Source of the DNA: Schistosoma mansoni
Taxonomy: Eukaryota > Platyhelminthes > Trematoda > Strigeidida > Schistosomatidae
Length of the DNA: 64,000 nucleotides
Reading direction: 5' to 3'
Assembly (NCBI RefSeq): GCF_000237925.1
Contig: NC_031495.1
Location: 21,950,163 to 22,014,162 of the forward strand
This document shows positions 1 to 11,800 of the stretch, piece by piece; the stretch's first letter is position 1, and each line of letters starts with the position of its first letter. The notes beneath the pieces are model-generated. The model searched no databases. It was not told where the DNA came from and saw nothing but the letters and a program-made list of their open reading frames with translations. The translations under genes and the position numbers were made by a program.

Positions 1-1600
1 CTAACCATATTTCTGAGACACTAGTGACAACTGGTTTTTCTATATACGTCATTATCTTGAGCTCCCCCATTATATTTTAGGCTACGAGCATTTGTTTAAC
101 ACACCCTTAATTCTGTGAAGAACTTTCCCATACCGCCCAGAGTGGTTTGGGAATCGTTTCGCTCCGAACTTTTATAATTTGAAAACCCTTAAGCACATGG
201 ATTTTTCACCGTTTCGGTGACGCTCATTTCCACTTCTGTAGCTCGTCTCTTAATATGGTAAGCCAGGTTGTGTTCCTCACGGACATATATTCCGGATCCA
301 ATCAGTTTGCGTGAGTTGCCCAGTGTTAAGTTTCTTTCTTCAGCCGAAGAAAGGTAACCTTTAAGGGGCGGCTTTTTTGAGTACTTTCTAAATGTTTACT
401 GATGCTAACTCCTGAAACTGTTTCTGGCAGTAGCTAGCTTATTAAGGACATAACGTGACTGAGATCGTGCTGAAATCTAGCCTTCGGTTCCTTGTCGGAG
501 AACTATGGGTCAATAAAAGATGCTGAAAAGATTGACCTTTACCTACCTAGCTCATCTTTTGTCACATTGTCACATTGCATCCCCTCATAGACAGGGATAT
601 AGCATGCAAATCTACTACAACGATGTTTTACTTACGCCGTAAATTTGTCTCATGGTCTCACAGGAAGAAAAAACACCAAAAACCGATCTCTAGAAAAAGT
701 GTCTTTTAAGGCTTGATTGGTGACGAGCACCGGACACAAAGAAAAACATGGGTTTGTTTATTGCTGTACCTAACAACCAAAAAAAATCCGACCTCAGTAG
801 TTACAAAAAGACCTTAACACCTTTGTATACAAACAATACTAAGAGATATAATTAACTAGGAAAAGTAGGTAACAGTGCCCTTTGTTTTCTGTATTTTTAC
901 CCGAAAAGTACAGGTGATAAACTTCTCCAGAAGAAGAGCGACTTTCAACTGAAATAAATTTAATTAGAACAAAAACAGTAGTCTTGATGCGTAGTTAAAT
1001 GATCATTACTATCAAGTACACTCAGAGGGAAAAAGCCGCTGTCCTTTTTAAATAGAGCGCGTCTGGAGGAATGTTTTTGTTGTAAAATCTCTGTATGGAA
1101 GATAAGAAAATTAAGTGTATATCAGATACAACGTATCAATAATTAATTCGAAAATTTTAATCAAGTCACCTCCAGTTCTTCGATTTGACAATGGAAATAG
1201 GTTTAGTTTTGCCAGTCGTTTGGATATTCTGGTCTTCACAACGCTTTTTGTGTAACACCTCTATGAATGAAAGGTCCCAAATCCAGCCAATACAGAAATA
1301 AGAATGAAAGTGTACGAAGATGTGTCTAGAAGTCATCCGGCATACCAAAAAGTTGTTTGATTTTGGCTGGCTAGTAGTTGCGAGTTATGCGTAGAACGGT
1401 GAACCCAGAGTCGATCTGGTGTGTGTGCTCAACCGAGCGCCTTCTGCTAGGTTGTGTACAGTAGGGCTGATAGGGTCGGACAAATTTAGGAGATATAGAG
1501 AATTATTTATTTTGGGGATTTATTTACATCCCACTGCCGTACTGCTACAAGCTTACCTCTGGAGATGAGTGATTTCTTAGTTAGATGTTCACAAAAAATA
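1..1600. other. Non-coding flank, no gene seen
   Basis: All frames are broken by frequent stops. The only open stretches are about 60 codons long and resemble nothing I recognise. No tRNA-like fold or tandem repeat stands out. Confidence 0.5.
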
Positions 1601-4350
1601 TAGGTTAACTCCAACCCGTTTTGATGAAAAACCGTGGTTAGCGTAGCACTCTACGATACAGTTTAAAAAGACAAGTGCTTTTCATCATATGTATAAATCA
1701 CCTTACCTCCTGCATCCGCTGTCATGAGCTGCGGAGGATTTATAAATGTACAAGTACATCACAACATACGTTGGTCACTAAGGTCCAAGTACTTATACGG
1801 CGAGTTATGGTCAGGTGCCTGCTGTCAAGACACAGTGACCGAAAAATCGTTGTCAAATAATACATACAAACCAATACACAATGTTGGGCAGCAGCTAATA
1901 AGAGCTTCAGAGCCTTTTGGTCAATAGGTATAGTTTTTAGCTACATAAATATTAAGACATTCCTAACTTTACCGTACTAAAATTCGAGTGTTCCATACAG
2001 ATAACATTATTCTGCTCAAAAATTGACAATGTTTAACCAGAAGAATAACAGATAACTGCTACTAACTTGATTCATGGGATCTAAAAGCTGCCTTACGGTA
2101 AGAAATTGTCTGAAAAAGTCTGTTCCGGATGTCATACAAGGGGACTAAAAGTATAATAATAACGACTTTTAAATTATTTTACGACGGTTTTCGACCTGAC
2201 ATGCTCCCATTTTCCTTACCTATTGTGACAGAAGTTTTTGACTATACCTCAGCAAGGTTTAGAAATGAAGAATCATCAAGTGACCATCTGGCTGTCAGTT
2301 TTTCTATCCAGTTTTAAACCGATAGAACTATTCACATTAACACCTAGTTTATACCCCATCTATTGACAGGTTAAGACACAATGTTGGATCAACCAAGAGA
2401 TCTTAAAATTTATAACTACTGAAGTTCATCTAACCCCCTAGTCATCTCAAACCGAAACTTACTAAACTACCCATATTGGACGTCACCAAAGACTCGTAAC
2501 CGCTCCTAAACACCAAAACACATGCTAGGTGAAAATACTGGTTCATACAAGGTCGTCAGAACCGTGAATTTTTATAGCACTCCGTGAGATTGTCTAGCTT
2601 TTCAGTATGTCTATTTGGAGCTATACATAGAAGGTCTACCTCTGAAATTCAGTACGAAAATTGGATATCAGATAAGCCACCTCTTTGTTTGTCTAGGATG
2701 TACATACGTCATAATTTTAAGAGGCTTCAACCTTCCTTAAGTTTACTTCTTTAAACAAACGCGCAACGGAGGCTACGACCACGGAAGTGTGTTCCTTCAG
2801 CCTCATTAGGAAACTGGGATTGTTCAGAAATATGAAGTCGAGAAACTGATGGGGTAACAGCCAAATGCCATCACGCATAAAATTTATTTTCATCGACGAA
2901 TAGTCATCAGATGACAATCTCAACCCTGACTTCTTTGGAAAACTGGGATTCCATTTTCATGGGCTTCAACTTTCAGGGTAAAATTAGACATACGTATCCT
3001 GATGACAACTGGTATTGGGTTTGTAAGTGGTTTAGTGTGTCAAACTTGAAGGACGGTTTATAGCAGATGGGCTGAGAAGCTCGCCCTCGGTTTCGTAGAG
3101 ATCCTCATTGTGATTTCATGTAGCAGACAGTCTTACGTGCTACAAACCAGTCTGTCTCACGAGTGGTCCTTAAAAGTCAAAAGCGACCTAAGGCCTTAAG
3201 GAATCTTTGAGAGCTAAAACTCAAATCATACTACCGGTCGGGATACAAATAAACCTGTAATGAAAGTACATACATAAAGTTTAAATAAACAAGGAAGCAA
3301 TACACAAAAGTTCCAGAAAGCAAACATCGTTATCGGATTAAGCAGGTCAGTAAATTTGTTTTTAGTCCCGAAGGCATATTCGGTTGTGTAGCCTATTATT
3401 GACAAGCCAAAACCGGAGTTTTTAGGTCACGTTCTAACAGTCTAGCAGAGAACGATAGTAATACAACAGAGCTTTTGAATAAGTAGTCACAACTGGCAAG
3501 GTGGCTTGGTCTACATCCGAATAGCAAACATTCTGTGGTCAGGTTACGCTCTATGTTTCCTCAAACAAGAGAATATCTTGGCGAGTTACCTCTAGATTCA
3601 GTCATATGATCTTTTTTACTTTATGCAAGTAACTTTCCTCAACAATCACCGTTCGCGCTATTGCTTTTCTCTGACGACGTTAAACTTTGGGTGGAAATTT
3701 AAACTAGGATGACAATCTGGAACCTCACAAGGGTTTGACTTGACTCGAAGCTGGGCGAAAAATATTGAATATACTTTCAACATCTGGAAGTGTAAAGTAG
3801 TCCATTTGAGACAATTAGCACAATTATTCTCTAGAGGTGTCTCAAGAAGAAAACGATATAGATGTATTGGTATAACTTAATCTAAAGTCCTTTTCTAACT
3901 GCGACAAAACTACTTTTAGGGCGAACCTTGCACTAGTAAAATTGAAGGGTATTTTCGGGTATTTTAACAGCATAACTTTTCACTCAACTTTTAAGTTTTA
4001 TTCAGCTCCACTTAGAGCACAGAAATATGATGTTTCCTTTTGGAATCTTGAGGCATAAGAATAGTCCGGAACGTGTCCATAGGTTAGTCACCCAATCGTT
4101 TCGAGAATTCCAATTCAAACACTATGGGGAACATCCTTAATTACTGGATCTTTATCTATTAGGGTATAGGCGACTCAGAGATCACTTAATGAACTGCATC
4201 ATCCCAAACAATCCTGACCACCTCCTAGAATACCTTTTAAAACTGAGTCCTGATACACACCTTATCAGCGATGCCTGGAAATTAACGGTACTACTCAGAA
4301 AGTTGGACTGTAAGCTTTAGTGGCCCGTAGTCTGACTCCGGTTTAGAAAG
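1600..4350 (+). mobile_element. Decayed CR1-like LINE remnants
   Basis: Broken translations on the + strand recall a CR1-type non-LTR polyprotein in the expected order. Around 2250-2315 a stretch ends in SSDHLAVSF, like the end of an apurinic-type endonuclease. Around 3640-3830 there is a possible palm region, with a FADDVKLW-like reading split by a frame change and then WKCKVVHLRQ. Around 4140-4270 YRRLRDHLMNC followed by a leucine-rich stretch resembles the segment after the reverse transcriptase. Every part carries stops or frameshifts, so this is a fossil. The outer limits are estimates, and the clade (SR1-like CR1) is inferred from motif style only. Confidence 0.4.
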
Positions 4351-5064
4351 CCGAATAAATACTCCATGAACATAAATCTTCAGCTTAATCACTTACATTA
4401 AAATTAGGCTAACCCCCTTTGGCCACTGGTTATAACAAGAAGCCGAATAGGAATTGAGTTGGACGAATTCGTTTCAGACATTCGTTTACTCATACAGGCA
4501 TTAAAACATGAAGCGGGGAAGCGACGCAAGGTAAAAAAAGACAGGCCTGCAAACCTCCTTTTACTACTCATTACAAGCGTTAGTATGGCTCAAAATAGTT
4601 CATGAATAATGCGAGAAAGATACAGGTATTGGATAAAATCATGAGTGACATACATGTGTACAATTATATACAAAGATCATAAGCGTAGAATTACAAGTAT
4701 ATGAATATAACATATACTTGCTGAAGGTCACAATTTTCTATGCAAAGAATATAGTTATTATCGAGGTGAAAATGACTCAGCAGTCATATGTTTTCTGAGC
4801 TATTAAAGTCTGCCCAAAAACTAGTGTGAATCATTTATGTAGTTGTACTATACGCTACAAGGCAACCTAATCCTTATGTATTGTCAAGTATCGGAATATA
4901 TTATCAGTTTATATAGCCCTATAGAAATTTCCACTAAACCCTCAAGAGGACTCAGAATACGGAAGGTCGTTCAGCAATACCTTCATTCATTCCGTACATA
5001 AACACTTGGACTATTTGGATATTGGGTCATTGGAAGCGCTTCATCTTTACTGTTACGGTACTTT
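4351..5064 (+). other. Upstream region of the BOD1L-like gene
   Basis: This stretch is AT-rich with no coding potential. It should hold the 5' UTR and promoter of the gene starting at 5065, but I see no convincing TATA box, initiator or trans-splice acceptor just before the ATG. Confidence 0.35.
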
Positions 5065-5841
5065 ATGGAGATAGGCTCACAAAGATCCCAAACAGCTAGC
5101 CACATTGTAGACCAGATAAAAAGCCAAGGATTATTTGATAAAATTAGAAAGCAGTGTCTTGAAGATGTTGATGTAAACTCAGACTACCAAGTACTTCAAA
5201 AGAAGGTGAATTCTTTTGTTTCATCATTTCTTCAAAATCAGTCATGGAATCCTGGGGTTGAAAAATTAAAGTTAAGGGAACAGCTACGGACTCGACTCTT
5301 AAGTACCAAGATGTTGTCTTGTGGAGTTGACAGACTCGTTAACCAGGCACTTAGTGCCAAAATGCCTAAAAATTTCAAGAATCAAGTTCAGAATATTGTT
5401 TGCGATTACTTTGACTTGAACCCCGAGTCACTATTAGCTAGTAGCCTAGGTAACCAAAATTGTGTCGAACTAAGACCTGCAATATACCCTGAAAATCCAA
5501 CAGGACCGTATCCTACCGATACATATGATCGAGCTTATGGATCTGTAATGAGTAATCCCGTGACCATCCCCACACCTCAAGGCATTCAGCCACCGTTTCC
5601 ATACCCGTACCCCTCAGTTCCTGTTCAGCATTCAGTTATTCAGGCGAATGTTCCATGTCCGATCAACGCTTATGTGGGACCAAGTGCAAGTTATTTGATT
5701 CCACCACCCCCTCCTCCCCCAAGTGTCTTTTGTCAACCACTTGTCCATTTTAACAACCAGTCATCAGTTCCACCACAAAACTTTCACACTCCAGTGAATA
5801 ACAGTGTTTCCCCAACAGCCACTCATTCTGAAATGGAACAC
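5065..5841 (+). CDS. BOD1L1: Exon 1 of the BOD1L-like gene (Shg1 domain)
   Basis: This exon encodes residues 1-259, the only part with strong family similarity. The ATG at 5065 is the first in the open frame and lies 12 codons before the Shg1 domain. The frame stays open two codons past the donor (CAC|GTGAGT at 5841/5842). The next exon, starting at 13369 in phase 0, shows that the donor is used rather than the stop. Confidence 0.85.
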
Positions 5842-8800
5842 GTGAGTTAACGTATTTTTTTATACATTTGTTCTCTGTAAGTTTGAAGTTCACTCGAACG
5901 GTTTGCATAATCTGTTAGTTCTGAAATCATTTTGTTATAATAAATCTTCATAGACCTTCTGATTCCATCGTAAACAATCCTAATGTAGTGGTCCGCTTTT
6001 GTTTTCATACCAGCAGCCGTGTTGAGTTATATTTTGGTTGTCTTATAAATGTGAGGTATTGGTATAAAACAATGTCCCCTACTGAATGTAAAACAAACTT
6101 ACGACAGGCTTCACTCATTCTCAATGTCTACTAACTCACATGGTGTCAGACTCAATATTTTCGTCAGTTGGTACGGTTTCTTAATATCAGACCCTTCGAT
6201 TCGTTGGACAGAAACATGGTCTATAAGTCTGTTGAAGAAGAATGTTCCTGGGAAGCTCATTAGCATCCTTACAATTCAACACAAACGCTTCAGACAGAGT
6301 GACGGCCACTGAGTTAACTCTGTTTCAATCCGACAGGGGTTAGATTGGGTTATCCACTCACCATTTCTCTTGAACTTTGCCATCGATGATACTGGAAGCG
6401 GATCTGAAGGTAAGAGGGGTCAGTCAGTCAGCTACAACGTAGGATCAGGCACATATATGCATCGGTCTAAGTTGCCATACCTCGTTAGCACACCAAGATG
6501 AACACCGGATTCATAGTAGTTAATTTCGTGGTTGTAATATATAAAAGAAAGGTTGTATATAAGGATATAGTATAGGAAGACAGATATGAAACAATTTTAA
6601 CCTTAAGGTTTAAGGGAAGATAAAGAGTGTATACACCTGCGCCATTGTGATCGATTGTGAGCCACGTCACAGAAGGAATATAAAGCTGTTATTTATGAAA
6701 ATGATTTTTGATCTTGAGTATGTGGATGACATCGTTTCACTGTGTTATGATACTTAAGCTATATAATGTACACTTATTCGGCCGGGAATTACTATCTACA
6801 GGCACTTCACGTACTTTGAATCTAAAAAGTCCAATGTACTTCTACGAGACCGCCAGGAGCTTGTATCTGTACCCACTCTGTGGCTAGTCATTAGAAGTAG
6901 TTGAAGAGTTCGTGTATCTGGGTGGTTGTCTGGTGTTAGTGATGTGACTGGTGATACCAATCTACGTATGGTGATAACCAGAGCGGCTTATGCAATTATA
7001 GGCTATTTTTGGAACTGTCGTGATATTCGTCTACTCATCTAAGGTCGGATCTGCAACATGCCGGTGAGGGGGGTTTTGTCCTCTCTTTGTTACCCGGCTT
7101 CCGAGTTGAAGCTGATCGGTGACTATTCATTGTTTCTGATATCGAATGGGAACACCATACGAGTAATGTAGCACAGTAACGATAATGCACTTAGTGTCAC
7201 AATCTTGGAACACTATCTTCTATGGCTTTTAGATGCCTAACGACCCGACCGTTGCTGCTACCTTGACGTGGTGGTCGGGCTTGCCTATCATGATGAACCA
7301 ATCGAGCTATACTGCCTGGAACAATCGTTCGTCAAGGTCCCACTATGCCAGACATGTCGGTTGAAGAATGGTAAGACTAAAAGCAGCAAACCCAAGGCCC
7401 GAGGGCAAAGTCTTACTGCTAACTGTACAGAGGTGTGACGGCATTAAGGTGTGTCTCTCATAAAACCATCATAACAGCGTTGCTGCCTTCCCACAGGGCA
7501 GGGTGAGGTTAAAATAGCTCGACACTAAAAATGCACACCTCGCCTTATCCCACGGATTTCCGTCTCCGGCAGTAAGGTCCTTTGAAGAACGGAGCTAACA
7601 CGTCAAAAATCCCCCACAAAAAGGCCGTGCGTGACCGGCCTCAAGCAGTTGTCCCTTGGGCACTGCGGTTATGCTCTCAGGTCACTAAGAACACTTCTAA
7701 CCCAATTTCCTTTTCAGGTACCTCTAGATAAAATGCTTCCACGGTGTGGGCAGCCGGGAAGTGATATTAGCCCTCATACCCGTAACAGCACACGAGACCA
7801 AGTTGGTCACTTTCCTACACCTAATAGCTCTCTTATCTCCACGACTAACCCTTCCCACGTCCTTTTATCACCTCGCACCGCTAGGGCAAACGATTCAAGT
7901 ACACGGAACGTTATTCCTGGTCTCCTGAAACCACGCTCTAAACTACATATAGGAACTTTTAATGTCCGAACATTGTGCCAAATAGGACAACAGGCTTCCT
8001 TAGCTAGGACTCTAGAATCTTACACCATCGATGTGTGCTGCGTCTCCGAAACGCGCATACAAGATCCGAGTAGCGTCATTCATTTGACCTCACCTAATCA
8101 AAATAAAGAACCATCTCGATACACGCTTCGTGTATCTGGAAGCCCTGATGCTGCTTCCCGTGGCCTCGCTGGAGTAGGTATAGCATTAAGTCCTAGGGCT
8201 GGACTAGCTCTTTTGGACTGGATCTCAGTAGACAGTCGCCTATGCGCTGTCCGACTAAACGGATCAGTAAGGACTCGGAAAGATAGGGAAACTCGTCTTT
8301 GCCTCTGCCTACTCTCACACTGACTGCAGCTCAGACGATATAAAAGATGAGTTTTACAGGAAACTTTCTGACCTCCGAAAAGCTAGGCGTTCTGACGTAG
8401 TAATAGTGGCTGGTGACTTTAATGCTCAAGTAGGTAAACTAAATGAAAGGGAAAGACACATGTGTGGATCTTATGGTGTCGTGGCTCAAAGAACAGATAA
8501 TGGCGACCGTCTGTTGCAGCTGTGCTCAGATAACCGCCTATTTCTTGCAAATACTAACTTTAAGCATAAGGAAAAACATCTTTTGACATGGCGACCCCCG
8601 AATTCGTCCCAACGTTGGACCCGATTAGATCATATCGCTATCAGCCACCGATGGAGGGGCTCGATAGAAGACTGTCGCTCATTCTGGAGCACATGTTTAG
8701 ACTCAGATCATGCTCTAGTGCGAGCACGTATCTGTCTGCGTCTTACTAGACGTAGGAAAGACGCTGCAGGGACGTCTCTTATGGTTCTACTTAATGATAG

Positions 8801-11800
8801 GCAAGCTAAGAATATATTTCAGGAACAACTAGAAAAACAGTCAGGCAGTCATGTAAGTTGTGGCCACCCCGAAGCAGCGTGGAATGACATGCGAAAAGCT
8901 GTGGAAACAGCAGTGATATCCGCTAGTAAGGTAAGGCATAAGGTTAGGGAGAAACAATGGATCTCGGCAGCATCTACCGCACTGATAGATGCTCGAAAAC
9001 TCATCCCACCTGGCTCTGAACATAACGAAGAGCGGAGTCAGCTTAAGCGAAGGCTAATAAGAAGCCTACGCAATGATCGTGAACAGTGGTGGGTAGCGAA
9101 AGCAAGAGAAATGGAAAAGGCAGCGGCAATAGGTAACAGCAGACAGCTATTCAGACTTGTTAAAGAAACCGGTATTAGGAACCCAAATATCAGTGAAACT
9201 CAGATAAAGATGGGTATATTATTCATTCTCAATCCAGGAGATTGGATCGATGGGCAGAACACTTTAGGGATCAGTTCAACTGGCCTTCAGCCACACTTCA
9301 GTTACCCACGATCCCCAGTCGTCCTGAATGGCAAATTGAGGTAAGTCCTCCAACTCTCTACGAGGTTGAAAAAGCTATAGGAAATCTAAAGCGAGGGAGA
9401 GCCGCAGGCCCTGACAGGTTTACCCCTGAGATTTTTAAGGATGGTGGTCCAATACTAGCAACGAGATTGACTGAGGTCTTAGGTAGAATCTGGGAACTGG
9501 ACGTAATTCCATCTGACTGGTCCCAATCACTGATTGTGCCAGTCTATAAGAAAGGACAAAAGACCTCCTGTGACAATCACAGAGGGATCAGTTTGACTAA
9601 TATAGTGTCTAAAATATTAGCTTCAATAATACTTGGACGCCTAACCAAAGCTCGTGAAGAGCAGACTAGAGAAAACCAGTCTGGTTTCCGACCTGGACGT
9701 GGTTGCATAGACCAGATATTCACTCTACGTCAGGTCCTAGAACATAGACATACATTCAGACGTCCCACAATAGTAGTATTTCTTGACCTTAAGGCGGCAT
9801 TTGACTCTGTTGATCGTGAGGTTCTATGGCAGTGTTTGTCACCGAAAGGAGTACCAAAAAAGTACATTAACCTCATAAAGACTCTCTACTCGAACACAAC
9901 TGGTCGAGTTAGAGCCTATGGCGAACTGTCATCAGGATTGGTTACCTCAAGTGGTGTTCGTCAGGGCTGTCCACTCTCCCCATTCTTGTTTAACTTTGTC
10001 GTTGACATGCTTTTAGAGATATCACTTTTATCATCTCAATCTCCTGGAGTTGAACTTTTACTGGGAGATTCACTTGTTGACTTAGAATACGCCGACGACA
10101 TAGTTTTATTCGGTGAAGACTCTGACAATATGCAGAGTCTTCTGACCACTATAAGCAACGATGCAGCCATGTTCGGGATGCGATTCTCTCCCTCGAAGTG
10201 CAAAATGTTACTTCAGGATTGGGTTGCATCGACACCTGAACTAATGATAGGGAGTGAAGTAGTTGAGCGTGTTGACAGCTTCACTTATCTTGGGAGTCTC
10301 ATCAGCCCTTGTGGTCTGGTGTGTGACGAAATCTCAGCACGGATACAGAAGGCTCGTCTAGCTTTTGCGAACTTGCGTCATTTATGGCGTAGGCGAGATA
10401 TCCGTCTAGCAACAAAAGGACGGGTTTACTGTGCAGCAGTCCGTCCCGTCCTAATTTATGGCAGTGAAACATGGCCGATAAGAGTAGAGGATATTCGTAG
10501 GCTACTAGTGTTCGATCATAGGTGTCTTCGACGCATTGCTCGTATATCCTGGGACCACCGGGTAAGTAATGCAGTTGTTAGGAAACGGGTACTAGGTAAG
10601 GATGGAAAATCAATTGATGAAGTAGTGAAACTTCATCAGTTGAGATGGCTGGGACATGTGTTACGTATGCCCAACCACCGACTGCCCCGACGTGCAATGC
10701 TTTATGGTGTAGGAGCAGGTTGGAAGAAAGCTAGGATCGGCCAGACCAAAACATGGCATAAATCCATGAAGTCGCTGACAAGTGGACTGGGCCATGTTGG
10801 TAGGTGTAGACTACCTGGTTGGGATTCGCGAGATGATAGCAACCGATGGTTAGAGACCTTGAATGACATGGCTCGAAATCGTTTGCAATGGCGAAGGTGC
10901 ATCCACTCTTTGTGTTCTACCAAATTCTAATCTTCTGAATTCCTCATGTCCCTATCCTTTTTCTCTTTCCAAATTTATTTTACCGTATTATACTCCTTCA
11001 ATAACATCTTCAAACCCTAATCTTTCACATAATACTTATACTCTTACTACTTCTACCACTATGGGATTTGAATCGACAACTGCATCTCTGTGCTAATGTG
11101 GTATGGCAACTCGAACTGATGTACGTACGTACGAAGTTCTACGTTGTAACTGACTGACTGAGATGCCTAACGAACGTTACACCAGTGGCTTCCTTATTGT
11201 GCATATATTGCAGATTCTGAGATGGGGTTGAAAAACAGAGGTGGTCAGTTTATCTTTTTACACCGTGGCGTGAAAGCAAGCAGGGCAAAACTGTCTTATA
11301 GATTCATTACGAATTCCTGGTTGGGTTCCAAGGAATAATGCAACCCAGTGATTTCAGAAATGACTCAAAATAGAAGCCGGTGACGATTCTGTTGTGGTTC
11401 TATCTTACATTTGTCATATAGTCGAGAACTTCCTTAATTTAAAAAATCGTTTGTTGAAATTTTAATTGAACCGTTTTTATGTGCTATTCTTGTTTACTTA
11501 TTTGTTTACTGCGCTTCACTTTGCTTTATTTCACAATGTGACCACTTATTTGTATGGCCCATACATTTTTGGTACCCATTTCTACCAACATGTTTATGTA
11601 TTGAGTAGATTAATTAATATAGATAAAATTAAAAATTAGTCTGTTATGCAGGTATTAAATTTTCTTTGCGTCCATTGCTTTGGAATCGCCAAATTCTAGT
11701 GTTTCACTTAATAGTTGGGCGGTCTGAGCCGGTAGAATTTTTATGACTAAGATTAAGACTTCTTATCTCACTAGTGCGGATAAATCCCAAGGTATTTGTT

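Larger units (their letters stand above)
7244..11160 (+). mobile_element. Near full-length RTE-clade LINE (SR2/Perere-3-like)
   Basis: This 3917-bp element starts with a 5' UTR near 7249 and continues with an apurinic-type endonuclease, a reverse transcriptase, and a 230-bp 3' UTR ending in TGACTGACTG. A perfect 13-bp target duplication flanks it. It has two reading-frame breaks, at about 8310-8321 and about 9198-9205, so it cannot make one continuous polyprotein as assembled. It lies in sense orientation in intron 1 of the BOD1L-like gene. The RTE clade is inferred from the single endonuclease-RT layout and short repeat tail; the family name within schistosomes is uncertain. Confidence 0.9.

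Noticed and set aside
2717-2923. - strand frame with FLDFIFLNNPSF, resembling a LINE endonuclease end
   Set aside because: Too short and degenerate to separate from chance or from the surrounding decayed LINE.
10702-10923. 73-codon open frame on the - strand
   Set aside because: Antisense of the LINE reverse-transcriptase C-terminus.
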